Assembly (NCBI GenBank): GCA_023228825.1
Contig: JALOAL010000003.1
Location: forward strand, 124,001 to 188,000
Source of the DNA: Dehalococcoidia bacterium
GTDB lineage: Bacteria; Chloroflexota; Dehalococcoidia; UBA2979
Direction: 5' to 3'
DNA: 64,000 bases
Shown here: positions 1 to 8,382 of the stretch, piece by piece
Layout of the letters: the number at the start of each line of letters is the position of its first letter
How positions within the stretch are numbered: the stretch's first letter is position 1
Position numbers and translations under genes: made by a program
Notes under the pieces: model-generated
Told to the model about the DNA's origin: nothing
Seen by the model: only the letters and a program-made list of their open reading frames with translations
Database searches by the model: none

Positions 1-328
1 GCGCCTTCACGGTCACCTGCACCGAGCGCGTCACCGTGCCTCGATACCCGGGCACGGAGAGGCAGCCCTCGTCCACGCGGCGTTCACCGGAGCGACGGAT
101 CACCTCCGGGTTGATGAGCGCGAAGGGTTCTTCGTCCGGCATCCCGATCACCACCAGGCGCAGCGGCACGCCCACCTGGGGCGCGGCAATGCCCACGCCA
201 TGCGCGGCGTACATGGACTCCGTCATGTCCTCGATGAGGCGGCGGATCGAGTCGTCCACGCGCGAGATCTTCCGCGCGGGTTTGCGCAGCACGGGATCAC
301 CCAGGTAACGGATGGGACGGACGGTCAT
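1..328 (-). CDS. def: Peptide deformylase, C-terminal part outside the window
   Basis: The enzyme removes the formyl group from the N-terminal methionine of new proteins, using a metal ion. Only the first 109 residues are present, because the gene runs off the left edge. I read the reverse strand from the ATG ending at 328, which gives MTVRPIRYLGDPVLRKPA. Motif I of the family is GVGIAAPQ (usual GxGxAAPQ) and motif II is EGCLSVPG, containing the metal-binding Cys. Motif III (HExDH) would lie beyond the edge. The gene is downstream of priA on the same strand, a common association. The identification is firm; activity cannot be judged from a fragment. Confidence 0.95.
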   Translation of the reverse strand, partial: MTVRPIRYLGDPVLRKPARKISRVDDSIRRLIEDMTESMYAAHGVGIAAPQVGVPLRLVVIGMPDEEPFALINPEVIRRSGERRVDEGCLSVPGYRGTVTRSVQVTVKA

Positions 329-499
329 GCGCTCTTCCAACACTGCGTCGCCACTGCGTCACGGCCGTGCGGCGACCCGCCACGGGACCGCTCGTCCCGG
401 GCCGCGCCCGATTGTATCGACGCGTCCGGCAGGCGTCTTGGGATCTGGCCCGCGCACCTCGACGTCTCGGGCCGATCGTCCCACCTCCCGCGCATGGTG

Positions 500-3280
500 T
501 CAGTTCACCACCAGCGGATCGACGTCCACGATCCAGCCGGGCGGCAGTTCGTCCAGGCCGCGCACCAGTGACGAGGGGGCCTCGCCGCGCACCAGGATCG
601 ACCAGCGGTGACGGCCTCGGACGCGCGCGATCTGTGGGGGCGTGGGGCCGGTGACCTCCACGCCCGGCCGGTCCACGGCCAGCCTGCGTAACTCGCCGGC
701 CATGCGGCTGGCCTCCTCAATGGCGTAGGTGGCGTTGGTGTGCTGGAAGAGCAGGCGCACCATGTGGCTGAACGGCGGATAGTCGTGCTCGTAGCGCCAC
801 CCGCTCTCCGCCTCGAAGAAGCCATCCACGTCGTGCGAGGCGGCGTAGAGGACGGCCGGGTTCTCCGGGTCCATGGTCTGCACCACCACGCGGCCGTCGC
901 GCTCGGCGCGTCCGGCGCGGCCGGCCACCTGCACCAGCAACTGGAAGGTGCGCTCGCGCGCGCGGAAGTCGCCCTCGCGCAGGGTATAGTCCGCCAGCAC
1001 AACGCCCACCAGCGTCACCATGGGCAGGTCAAGGCCCTTCGCCACCATCTGCGTGCCCACCAGCACGTCCGCTTGCTGGCGCTGGAAGCGCGAGAGGATG
1101 CGCTCGTGCTGCTCGGGCGTGCGCGCCGTGTCGCGATCCCAGCGTTCGATGCGCGCCGTGGGGAAGTGGCGGCGCACCTCCGTCTCCACCTGCTGCGTGC
1201 CGGCCCGCAGCGGCCGCAGCGGCCGTCCGCACTCCGGACACGTCCGAGGCAGCACGCGGGTCCGCCCGCACTGGTGGCATAGCAGCCGCCCGGCGCCGCG
1301 CCCCTGGTGCAGGGAGAGCGAGACGTCGCACGAGGAGCACGTGGGGGAGTGGCCGTTGGCGCAGATCACGTACCCGGCGAAGCCGCGGCGGTTCAGGAAC
1401 AGGATGGCCTGCTCCCCTCGGTCCAGCACCTCGCCCAGCGCTTCCACCAGCGTGGAGGAGAACAGGTGGCGCGACTGGCGCATGTCCACGATCTGCACTT
1501 CCGGCAGGTCGCTCACGGGCCACGGCCGCACGCGCTGGGTGGCCGGGTCCAGCACCGCGCGCATGCGGCGGGGCAGGTCCACGCGCAGCAGGTCGCCCTC
1601 TGCCGCCGCCAGCCAGCGTTCCGCGTCCGGCGTGGCCGTGCCGAAGACCACCGTCGCCCCGGTGCGGCGGCCCAGTTCCAGCGCCACCGTGCGCGCGTCG
1701 TACCGCGGGGCCGGTTCGTGCTGCTTGTAGGTCCACTCGTGCGCCTCGTCCATCACCACCAGGCCCAGGTCCGGCTGTGGCGCGAAGATCGCGGAGCGCG
1801 AGCCGACCACCACGTCGTACCGGCCGGCGGCAATGTCATGCCACTGGTCATAGGCCTCGCCCAGCGCCAGGCCGGAGTGAAGGACGCCCACCCGTCCCGG
1901 GAAGCGCTCCGCGAAGCGGCGCACAGTCTGCGGCGTGAGCCCGATCTCCGGCACCAGCACCAGCGCGCGCTTGCCGTTGGCCACCGCGTGGCCGAGCGCG
2001 TCCAGGTACACCTCTGTCTTGCCGCTCCCGGTGACGCCCCAGAGCAGAATGCCCTGGCCCGCACCATCGTCAATGGCGCGGCGCAGGGCGGCGGCGGCGT
2101 CCTTCTGCTCCGCCACCAGGTCCACGGGAGGCCTCGCCACGACGTCCAGGCCGCTCAGCGGGTCGCGTCGGTCCAGCACCTGCCCGGTGGTGACGAGGCC
2201 CGCCTCCGTCAGCCGCTCCACGGCGGTGCGCGCCTCCCGGCCGACCTCCGCCGGCAGGCCGCGCAGGGGCAGTTCCGGCGCCTCGCCCGCCTCCTCCAGT
2301 GCGCCCAGGCGCTCCAGGAGCGCCGCTGCGGCCTGCTCTACCAGTCCGCGCGAAAGCACCCGCAGTTCACGTTCCGCGTCCGCCACGGGGACTGCCAGGC
2401 GCACCATCACGTCGTCGCGGCCGTCCTCGCGCTCGTCCTCGCGGGCCAGCACGCCGTCCGCGATCAACGTCTCCACCGCCGGCGCCCCCCGGGCAGCCCG
2501 CGACGCGGCCGCGAACGAGACGCCCTCCGGCGCCTCCATCACCGCGCGGATGGCGCGCGCGCGTCGCGAGGCGCGGCGGCCCTCCATGCGCTCGGCGGCC
2601 TGGCGCGCCTGGGCGGCGGAGACGGCGAGCCGCACGACCTCCAGGATGCGCGCCTTGCCGCGAGGCGCGTCCAGCCGGTAGCGCCGCACCGCCAGCCCGC
2701 GACGCAGCAGCGCCGTCAGCGCAGAGTCGAAGCCACGTGCGGGCACCACCTCGCGCAGTCGCTCCTTCAGGTCGTCCACGGGCACCGGTTCGTTGCGCAA
2801 CGCATCGAAGATGGCCTGCTGACGGGCGGAGAGGGCCTTCGGCTCGCCTTCATCGCCCGCGACGATGGCGCCGCGCGCGACCATGGAGACCGGGCGCTCT
2901 CCCGCCCCCGGCGGCAGGACGAGCGAGTACGCCTCCCAGGCGGGCGACAGGTAGTACTCCCGCACCCACGAGGCCAGCGCCATGCGCTCCTCGCTGATCT
3001 TCGGCGCGCCCTCCACCGGCGGCTCCAGGAAGCGCACCGCCTCCGGGTCGTAGCCGGGCGTGTCGAACGGCCCCTCCACCACAATGCCCTGCAGCGTGCG
3101 CGCACCCCACGGCACGTGCACCACCTGCCCCGGCTCCACCTCGCGGTCCGCGGGCACGGCGTAGGAGAACGTGAGGTACGTGGGCCGCCCCGCGTTCACA
3201 GCCACCTTCACGTACCGAGGCCGCTCACCCACGGTCGGCGGGGGAGGGGGCGAGGGCTGGGAAGGCGAGGCGTCAGGCAT
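500..3280 (-). CDS. priA: Primosomal protein N' (replication restart helicase)
   Basis: PriA binds stalled or repaired replication forks and reloads the replicative helicase. The 926-residue protein has the expected order: an N-terminal DNA-binding region (PRYVKVAVNAGRPTYLTFSY), a long middle part, then a superfamily 2 helicase. Walker A is GVTGSGKTEVYL and the box II motif reads DEAH rather than the common DEEH. A zinc-binding insertion follows, with CSSC, CHQC and CPEC pairs. Its first pair is CANGH, so one Cys is replaced, perhaps by His. The middle region (about residues 150-370) is longer than in E. coli PriA and rich in Ala, Arg and Glu. It lies between rplS and def on the minus strand. 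Confidence 0.97.
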   Translation of the reverse strand: MPDASPSQPSPPPPPTVGERPRYVKVAVNAGRPTYLTFSYAVPADREVEPGQVVHVPWGARTLQGIVVEGPFDTPGYDPEAVRFLEPPVEGAPKISEERMALASWVREYYLSPAWEAYSLVLPPGAGERPVSMVARGAIVAGDEGEPKALSARQQAIFDALRNEPVPVDDLKERLREVVPARGFDSALTALLRRGLAVRRYRLDAPRGKARILEVVRLAVSAAQARQAAERMEGRRASRRARAIRAVMEAPEGVSFAAASRAARGAPAVETLIADGVLAREDEREDGRDDVMVRLAVPVADAERELRVLSRGLVEQAAAALLERLGALEEAGEAPELPLRGLPAEVGREARTAVERLTEAGLVTTGQVLDRRDPLSGLDVVARPPVDLVAEQKDAAAALRRAIDDGAGQGILLWGVTGSGKTEVYLDALGHAVANGKRALVLVPEIGLTPQTVRRFAERFPGRVGVLHSGLALGEAYDQWHDIAAGRYDVVVGSRSAIFAPQPDLGLVVMDEAHEWTYKQHEPAPRYDARTVALELGRRTGATVVFGTATPDAERWLAAAEGDLLRVDLPRRMRAVLDPATQRVRPWPVSDLPEVQIVDMRQSRHLFSSTLVEALGEVLDRGEQAILFLNRRGFAGYVICANGHSPTCSSCDVSLSLHQGRGAGRLLCHQCGRTRVLPRTCPECGRPLRPLRAGTQQVETEVRRHFPTARIERWDRDTARTPEQHERILSRFQRQQADVLVGTQMVAKGLDLPMVTLVGVVLADYTLREGDFRARERTFQLLVQVAGRAGRAERDGRVVVQTMDPENPAVLYAASHDVDGFFEAESGWRYEHDYPPFSHMVRLLFQHTNATYAIEEASRMAGELRRLAVDRPGVEVTGPTPPQIARVRGRHRWSILVRGEAPSSLVRGLDELPPGWIVDVDPLVVN

Positions 3281-3322
3281 GGGGGGATTCTAGGCGCGTC
3301 AGAGACCGCGCCGGAGCGCAGA

Positions 3323-3345
3323 AACGCCGGGCAATGCCCGGCGTT
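3323..3345 (-). terminator. Intrinsic terminator after rplS
   Basis: A perfect 10-bp stem (AACGCCGGGC / GCCCGGCGTT) with a 3-nt loop lies between rplS and priA. Read on the minus strand the stem is followed by TCTG after the stem's own TT, a weak U tract typical of GC-rich genomes. It should end or attenuate the rplS transcript before priA. Confidence 0.65.
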
Positions 3346-3380
3346 CGCATCTCCCGAGAGCCCTCGGTCTGGGGCGCAGC

Positions 3381-3734
3381 CTAGGAGCGGCGCGCTTCCT
3401 TGACGCGCGCGGCTCGGCCAGTGCGGCCGCGGAGGTAGTACAGCCGCGAGCGGCGCACCCGGCCGCGGCGGGTCACGGTGAGCGAGTCCAGGCGCGGGCT
3501 GTTGAACGGGAACGTCCGCTCCACGCCAACGCCCGAGGCGATGCGGCGGACGGTGAAGTTGCCAGCAGGGCCGTTCTTCACGCGGATCACCACGCCCTCG
3601 AACGGCTGGAGACGCTCGCGCTCGCCCTCCACCACGCGGGCCATGACGCGGACGGTGTCGCCCGCGCCAAACTCCGGCAGGTCGGCAAACCCCTCGGGGC
3701 GCGGCTGGGCGAGTTCACGCAGGTCGACGGTCAT
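3381..3734 (-). CDS. rplS: 50S ribosomal protein L19
   Basis: L19 sits at the 30S-50S interface of the ribosome. The 117-residue protein has the usual length and family features: [20 protein letters not shown] near residue 22, the central [11 protein letters not shown] segment, [17 protein letters not shown], and the basic tail with [20 protein letters not shown]. The ATG at 3734 is preceded on the minus strand by a GAGGG ribosome binding site. trmD lies upstream in the conserved trmD-rplS order, but a 265-nt gap with its own promoter separates them. Confidence 0.98.
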   Translation of the reverse strand: MTVDLRELAQPRPEGFADLPEFGAGDTVRVMARVVEGERERLQPFEGVVIRVKNGPAGNFTVRRIASGVGVERTFPFNSPRLDSLTVTRRGRVRRSRLYYLRGRTGRAARVKEARRS

Positions 3735-3805
3735 GGTCGGGTTCCCTCGAGGTGGCGTTCGGTGTGAGTCAGCGGGCAGCCGATGGCCACTCCGCGTGAA
3801 GAGCG

Positions 3806-3811
3806 ATTGTA
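3806..3811 (-). promoter_or_regulatory. Probable -10 box of rplS
   Basis: TACAAT on the minus strand lies about 72 nt before the rplS start, inside the 265-nt gap after trmD. No convincing -35 hexamer is visible 16-18 nt upstream. The gap holds nothing else I recognise. Confidence 0.45.
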
Positions 3812-3999
3812 GGCAACCACGCCTCCTAGCGTCGAGAGGTGTAAGCCGCGCCCAGTCATCCCGCGATGGTCTTCAGATCGAGGTAGAGGTCTCGGGGACG
3901 TTTGCGAGCACGACGCCGGTTGACCGCTCCCAGCCTCGCGGCCCTCGGCGTCCAGGGTGAAGCAGGCCCTTCCGTTCCGTGTACGCCCGTGCACGGCCA

Positions 4000-5232
4000 T
4001 CACTTCGCCGCCAGGTGCTCCCGCAGGGCTGGGAGCATCGAGGTGGGGCGGACATCCACGTCGTCCAGGTTCGCAGGGGCGAACCAGCGGAACTCCAGCG
4101 CGAACTCGTGCTCCGTGCCCGCCAGTTCAACGCCCCCGAACGCCTCGCGGCGCTCGAAGCGAGGCGGCACGGTGGCCTCCACGTAGACGCCGATCTCGTG
4201 GTGCCGCAGCACCTCTCCCCGGCCGGGGCCGTCCATGGCGGACTTGAACTCCGCGAAGTTCTCCAGCACCCACAGCACGTCGCCCGGCTCCACCTTCATG
4301 CCGGCCTCCTCGCGCATCTCGCGGCGGACGCCATCCGCCACGGACTCGCCCACGCGCAGACGGCCGCCGGGGAGCGACCACACCGAGTCCCCCGCCGTGC
4401 GATGCAGCAGCACCCGCCCGTCCGAGGACGTGCATACGGCCGCGAGGCGCACCTGGAAGATCGTGTCGCCCACGCGCCGCTGCGCGAAGCCCGGGTCGCC
4501 CTCCAGACTCGCGCGCTCCTCCGGGGTGAGGTGGGCCGTGGGCAGCAGGTCCGGGCGACGCTCCGCCGTGCGGGCCACGCGCCGGGCGCGCCGCCAGCGG
4601 TTCACGGCGGCGTGGTCGCCGGAGGTGAGCACCTCCGGGACGCGCCAATCCCTGAACTCGGCAGGGCGCGTGTACTGCGGGTACTCCAGCAGGCCCTGGT
4701 CGAAGGACTCCTCGTCCAGCGCATCCTCCGCGCCCAGCACCCCCGCCACCCGACGCGAAACGGCATCGATGAGCATCATCGCGGGGAGTTCGCCGCCGGT
4801 GACCACGAAGTCGCCGATAGAGACCTCCAGGTCAATCGTGTGCTCCAGCACACGCTCGTCCACGCCCTCGTAGCGGCCGCAGAGCAGCAGCAGGCGCTCG
4901 TGGCGTGCGAGGTCGTCCACCAGCGCGCGGTCCAGGCGGCGGCCCTGCGGGGAGAGGAAGACGCGGTAGGGCTGCGCCTCCGCGAGCCCCGTGACCGCCT
5001 CGATGGCCTGGAAGACCGGCTCCGGCTTCATGACCATGCCCGGCCCGCCCCCGAACGGGTAGTCGTCCACGGTGCGGTGACGGTCGTGCGCCCACTGGCG
5101 GAGGTCGTGCAACTGCACGTCGATCAGCCCCTGCTCACGCGCCCGCCCCAGGATGGACTCGGACAGCGGCCCCTGGAACATGCCGGGGAAGAGCGTGAGG
5201 ACGTCGAAGCGGATGACGGGGGCGGCGGTCAC
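4000..5232 (-). CDS. trmD: TrmD tRNA (m1G37) methyltransferase fused to a Nudix hydrolase
   Basis: The N-terminal ~240 residues are TrmD, which methylates G37 of tRNAs with S-adenosylmethionine and so prevents frameshifting. The protein starts VIRFDVLTLFPGMF. The SAM trefoil-knot motifs LCGRYEGVDERV and SIGDFVVTGGELPAMML are present, as is the LEYPQYTRP segment. Without a stop codon the frame continues into a ~155-residue Nudix domain. Its box matches GX5EX7REUXEEXGU exactly, from GRLRVGE to REMREEAGM. I chose the GTG at 5232. It overlaps the mog stop codon by 4 nt (GTGA) and has a GGGGGA ribosome binding site inside mog. The open frame extends further upstream only as a shadow of mog. What the Nudix part cleaves is unknown. 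Confidence 0.93.
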   Translation of the reverse strand: MTAAPVIRFDVLTLFPGMFQGPLSESILGRAREQGLIDVQLHDLRQWAHDRHRTVDDYPFGGGPGMVMKPEPVFQAIEAVTGLAEAQPYRVFLSPQGRRLDRALVDDLARHERLLLLCGRYEGVDERVLEHTIDLEVSIGDFVVTGGELPAMMLIDAVSRRVAGVLGAEDALDEESFDQGLLEYPQYTRPAEFRDWRVPEVLTSGDHAAVNRWRRARRVARTAERRPDLLPTAHLTPEERASLEGDPGFAQRRVGDTIFQVRLAAVCTSSDGRVLLHRTAGDSVWSLPGGRLRVGESVADGVRREMREEAGMKVEPGDVLWVLENFAEFKSAMDGPGRGEVLRHHEIGVYVEATVPPRFERREAFGGVELAGTEHEFALEFRWFAPANLDDVDVRPTSMLPALREHLAAK

Positions 5233-5768
5233 CGCGCGTCCCCCGGCCCGGACTGGCCCTCCGACTGGATCTCGCGGTGCTCCTCCGCCACCTGCGTGAC
5301 GGCGCCCTGCAGGAGGTCGCAGGCGTGGTTGAGGGCGGGGAGGATCACCTGCAGGTTCTCGCGCACGGCCTTCTCGCTGCCCGGCAGGTTCACGATCAGC
5401 GTCTGGCCTCGTACCCCCGCCACGCCGCGCGTGAGCATGGCGGCGGGCAACTGCCCGACGAACGCCTGACGCATCGCCTCCGGAATGCCGGGCACCTCGT
5501 AGTCGACCACCAGCCGCGTGGCCTCTGGCGTGCGGTCCGAAGGCGCGAGGCCGGTGCCACCGGTGGTGACGATGACCGACACGCCCCGGTCCGACCAGTC
5601 CACCAGCCGCTCCACGATCTGTACCTGGTCGTCCGGGACCATGGCGCGCTCGGCTACCTCGAAACCCGTAGCGGCGAGCAACTCGGCGGCCGCAGGGCCG
5701 GCGGAGTCCTGGCGCTCCCCACGGGAACCCTGGTCGCTCACGGTGAGGACAGCGGCGGTGTGGGCCAT
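5229..5768 (-). CDS. mog: MogA/MoaB-type molybdopterin adenylyltransferase
   Basis: This family adenylates molybdopterin before molybdenum insertion. The 179-residue protein has the family nucleotide-binding stretch TTGGTGLAPSDRTPEAT near residue 69 and the second signature NLPGSEKAVRENL near residue 127. It ends with an acidic tail absent from shorter members. No other molybdenum cofactor genes lie nearby. The gene is instead translationally coupled to trmD by a 4-nt overlap, so the pair is an operon read from the divergent promoter at about 5856. MoaB and MogA are hard to separate by eye. Confidence 0.9.
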   Translation of the reverse strand: MAHTAAVLTVSDQGSRGERQDSAGPAAAELLAATGFEVAERAMVPDDQVQIVERLVDWSDRGVSVIVTTGGTGLAPSDRTPEATRLVVDYEVPGIPEAMRQAFVGQLPAAMLTRGVAGVRGQTLIVNLPGSEKAVRENLQVILPALNHACDLLQGAVTQVAEEHREIQSEGQSGPGDAR

Positions 5769-5853
5769 GCAACCTCCCAGGTCGGCAGCGCCCGTGCGCC
5801 CTCTGCTCGGCGCCCCCGGTTGGCGCCGGCAAGGTCAGGGGTGGAGGTCAGGG

Positions 5854-5892
5854 ATCGTACCAGCGGCGGCTGACTCGGACGGCTGGTACGCT
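5854..5892. promoter_or_regulatory. Symmetric divergent promoter of mog and the lipoprotein gene
   Basis: A 9-bp inverted repeat, CGTACCAGC (5856-5864) and GCTGGTACG (5882-5890), is separated by 17 nt. Each arm contains an extended -10 element facing outward: TGGTACGCT toward the lipoprotein gene (box at 5887-5892) and TGGTACGAT toward mog (5859-5854). The symmetry could also serve as an operator for a dimeric regulator. Confidence 0.5.
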
Positions 5893-5936
5893 TCCGCGCG
5901 TCCTGCATTCGCCCACCCGCTCCCGGAGGCTCATCC

Positions 5937-6710
5937 GTGCGCAAGTTCTTGTTCCTGTTGGCGCCGCTGGCGGTGATCCTGACGGGCTGCTTCACCATCG
6001 AGAACTCCTACGTGGTGAACGAGGACGGCTCCGGCACGCAGACCGTGCGCTTCGCCGTCCCGGGCGAGGTCCTCTCCACGCTGGGCGGGCAACTGCCGTC
6101 GCTGGAGGAGGCGGAGAGCGACCCGGACATGCAGGCGCTGCGCGCGGCCCTGGGCGACCGGGGCTCCGTGGAGTTCTTCTCCAACGAGGTCGAGGGCTTC
6201 GGCTTCCAGATGGTGGTGGACGTGCCCGCCTCGGACGACTTCAGCGCCGCGCTGGAGCAGGTGCTGGCGGACCTGCCGCTGGACGGCGACCTGCCGCTGG
6301 ACCAGGTCACGTCCCAGGCCCCCGCCATCCTGCGCGACGGCAACGCCTGGACGTTCTCCATGGCCCTGGAGGCCCTGACCGACCAGGACGTGGCGGAACT
6401 GGCCGGCGACGACCAGGGCGCGGCCTTCGCCAGCGCCTTCCTGGACCAGAGCACCGTGACCGTGCGCGTCAGCCTGCCGGGCGAGATGGCCGAGCACGAC
6501 GCCGACGAGGTGCTGGAGGACGGCACGCTGGTGTGGACTCAGCAGGGCTCCACCCCGCCTCGCACCATCAGCGCCCGCAGCGAACTGCCCGGCGACAGCG
6601 GCGCCATGCGCACGGTACTGATCCTGGCGGGCGTGCTGGGCGCCGCCGCCGTGGCGGCCGGGCTCGCCTACCTCGCCATGCGCCGGAGCAGCGCGCCCGA
6701 GCAGGCGTAG
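5937..6710 (+). CDS. Lipoprotein with an LppM-like domain and a C-terminal membrane anchor
   Basis: The 257-residue protein begins with a lipoprotein signal peptide ending in the lipobox LTGC at residue 18. The mature part starts with FTIENSYVVNEDGSGTQTVRF, resembling the LppM/DUF3153 lipoprotein domain. The middle is acidic and rich in Leu, Asp and Ala. Near the C terminus a hydrophobic helix ([20 protein letters not shown]) is followed by basic residues, so the protein may be anchored at both ends. The start is GTG at 5937 with GGAGG about 7 nt upstream. It is transcribed alone, between a divergent promoter and a terminator. Its function is unknown. Confidence 0.85.
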   Translation: MRKFLFLLAPLAVILTGCFTIENSYVVNEDGSGTQTVRFAVPGEVLSTLGGQLPSLEEAESDPDMQALRAALGDRGSVEFFSNEVEGFGFQMVVDVPASDDFSAALEQVLADLPLDGDLPLDQVTSQAPAILRDGNAWTFSMALEALTDQDVAELAGDDQGAAFASAFLDQSTVTVRVSLPGEMAEHDADEVLEDGTLVWTQQGSTPPRTISARSELPGDSGAMRTVLILAGVLGAAAVAAGLAYLAMRRSSAPEQA

Positions 6711-6743
6711 ACCACCGGTCCCCCTCCACCCGGCTCACCCACC

Positions 6744-6770
6744 GAAGCCCGCCTCCCGGCGGGCTTCTTC
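6744..6770 (+). terminator. Intrinsic terminator of the lipoprotein gene
   Basis: A perfect 10-bp stem, GAAGCCCGCC / GGCGGGCTTC, has a TCCC loop and is followed by TTC and G. It insulates the lipoprotein gene from the mraZ promoter. Confidence 0.8.
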
Positions 6771-6855
6771 GTGTCCGTGCGCTCGTTTCGCATCGGCCAG
6801 GCGGCGGCCTCGAGGGGGCATCCCAGAAGAAATACCGGGAAGGCGGGCGCGGGTA

Positions 6856-6911
6856 TTGCATCCCTGGGCGGCCGGATGGTACGTTGCGGGGCGTTGTGGG
6901 GGGAAATGGGG
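6856..6911 (+). promoter_or_regulatory. mraZ promoter with an array of MraZ boxes
   Basis: Four five-base boxes occur with an exact 10-bp period: TGGTA (6877), CGGGG (6887), TGGGG (6897) and TGGGG (6907), each separated by 5 nt. MraZ is known to bind direct TGGGN repeats with 5-nt spacers in front of its own gene. A possible promoter overlaps the array, with TTGCAT at 6856 and an extended -10 TGGTACGTT ending at 6885 (spacer 18). The first box therefore covers the -10 element, which fits repression of the whole dcw operon by its first product. Confidence 0.7.
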
Positions 6912-6952
6912 AGTTACCCCAAAACCCACAATCAAGATCGAAGGTGGCGGGT

Positions 6953-7375
6953 GTGTTCTTCTTCGGCACCTTCGAGCACTCCATCGACGAACGCGGCCGG
7001 GTAGCAATCCCCGCCCGCTACCGGCATGCGTTCGTCGATGGTGGTGTCCTCCGCGTTGGGCCTGAAGGCGCCGTGGAGATGTACACACAGTCCACGTTCG
7101 ACGAAGAGGTCCAGCGCCGGCTCGCGGCCGCCAACGGCAACCGCAGTCTGGACGCGCGCCGCATCCGTCGCCAATTCCTCTCGGACGCCTACCCCGTTGA
7201 ACTGGATAAGCAGGGCCGCATCCTGGTCCCGCCCCAGATTCGGGAGGAATCTGACCTGGCAGCCCGATTATTGATCATCGGCTGTGGCGATTACCTCGAA
7301 TTGTGGCATCCTGACGCATGGGTGGGGGAACAGGAAACGCTCGAAGACCTCGAGCGTGAAGAGGGCGAAGCATGA
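6953..7375 (+). CDS. mraZ: Transcriptional regulator MraZ
   Basis: MraZ is the autoregulator at the head of dcw operons. The 140-residue protein has the two AbrB-like repeats of the family: FGTFEHSIDERGRVAIPARYR at the start and DAYPVELDKQGRILVPPQIRE in the second half. The start is taken as GTG 6953, giving V-FFFGTFEH, which aligns with the family N terminus. A GTG at 6944 would add three residues. Its binding boxes lie just upstream. The stop codon overlaps the ATG of rsmH by 4 nt. Confidence 0.95.
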   Translation: MFFFGTFEHSIDERGRVAIPARYRHAFVDGGVLRVGPEGAVEMYTQSTFDEEVQRRLAAANGNRSLDARRIRRQFLSDAYPVELDKQGRILVPPQIREESDLAARLLIIGCGDYLELWHPDAWVGEQETLEDLEREEGEA

Positions 7376-8382
7376 CTTCCCCAACGGGGCCGCTTGGCTC
7401 CAGCCCCAACACGCCCCCCTACGCGCCACGGCACGAGCCCGTGATGCTGCGCGAGGCCATGGACGGCCTTGCGGTGCGGCCCGGCGGACGTTATGTAGAC
7501 GGCACCGCCGGACTGGGCGGACACTCCGCCGCCATCATCGCGGCCGCCCTCCCGGGCGGTCGATTGCTCTCGCTCGACCGCGATCCCGCCGCCGTGGAGC
7601 ACACCCGCACACGCCTGGCCGAACACGGGGACGCGGTCCTGGTGCTGCACGGCGAGTTCGAGGACATCGCTGAGATCTGCGAGGAGCACGGCTTCCGCCC
7701 GGTGGACGGCGTGCTGCTGGACGTGGGCGTGTCCTCCATGCAGTTGGACGCGCCGGGCCGTGGCTTCTCCTTCCAGCGCGACGAACCGCTGGACATGCGC
7801 ATGGACCCGGGAGATGAGACCACCGCCTCCGACATCGTCAACAAGTACGACGAGCGCGCGCTGGCCGGCCTGATCTACGAGTACGGCGAGGAGCCGCGCA
7901 GCCGCCGCATCGCCCGCGCGATCGTGGAGCGCCGGCCCATCCGCACCACGCAGGAACTGGCGGCGGCCGTGGAGGCCGCCGTGGGGCGTCGCTCGGACGC
8001 CCGGAGGCATCGAGGCCGCTCGCCCATCCACCCCGCCACGCTGACCTTCCAGGCCCTCCGCATCGCGGTGAACCGCGAGTTGGAGCAACTGGACGCCGCG
8101 TTGGAGGGCGCCCGCAGCCTGCTGGCCGCGGGCGGCCGCCTGGTGGTCATCTCCTTCCACTCGCTGGAAGACCGGCGCGTCAAGGACTTCATCCGGCTGC
8201 ACGCGCGCGACTGCATCTGTCCGCCGCGTCAGCCCGTCTGCACCTGCGACCACCGCGCCACCCTGCGCGAGGTCACCCGCCGCCCGTTGCGGCCCTCGGA
8301 CGCGGAGGTGGCTCGGAACCCGCGGGCCCGCTCCGCGCGCCTGCGTGTGGCAGAGGCGCTGGACGGACGGGAGGCCGCCTGA
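7372..8382 (+). CDS. rsmH: 16S rRNA (cytosine-1402-N4)-methyltransferase
   Basis: RsmH methylates C1402 in the decoding centre of 16S rRNA. In the 336-residue protein the SAM-binding motif is YVDGTAGLGGHS near residue 41. Other family segments are LLDVGVSSMQLD, FSFQRDEPLDMRMD, and the C-terminal VISFHSLEDRRVK followed by a Cys-rich stretch. The ATG at 7372 overlaps the mraZ stop, and the TGA stop overlaps the ATG of ftsL by one base (TGATG). Both arrangements suggest coupled translation. Confidence 0.97.
   Translation: MTSPTGPLGSSPNTPPYAPRHEPVMLREAMDGLAVRPGGRYVDGTAGLGGHSAAIIAAALPGGRLLSLDRDPAAVEHTRTRLAEHGDAVLVLHGEFEDIAEICEEHGFRPVDGVLLDVGVSSMQLDAPGRGFSFQRDEPLDMRMDPGDETTASDIVNKYDERALAGLIYEYGEEPRSRRIARAIVERRPIRTTQELAAAVEAAVGRRSDARRHRGRSPIHPATLTFQALRIAVNRELEQLDAALEGARSLLAAGGRLVVISFHSLEDRRVKDFIRLHARDCICPPRQPVCTCDHRATLREVTRRPLRPSDAEVARNPRARSARLRVAEALDGREAA

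Noticed and set aside
329..499. Regulatory repeat between def and priA
   Set aside because: Two 11-nt direct copies (CACTGCGTCGC/CACTGCGTCAC near 339) exist, but nothing links them to promoter elements, so they are probably a simple duplication.
1307..3403. 698-residue open frame on the plus strand opposite priA
   Set aside because: It is the antisense shadow of priA: low-complexity His/Arg/Ala/Gly composition, no domain and no ribosome binding site. Similar long shadows at 3979-5469, 20279-21529, 22323-23654, 24496-26337 and 54102-55800 were dropped for the same reason.
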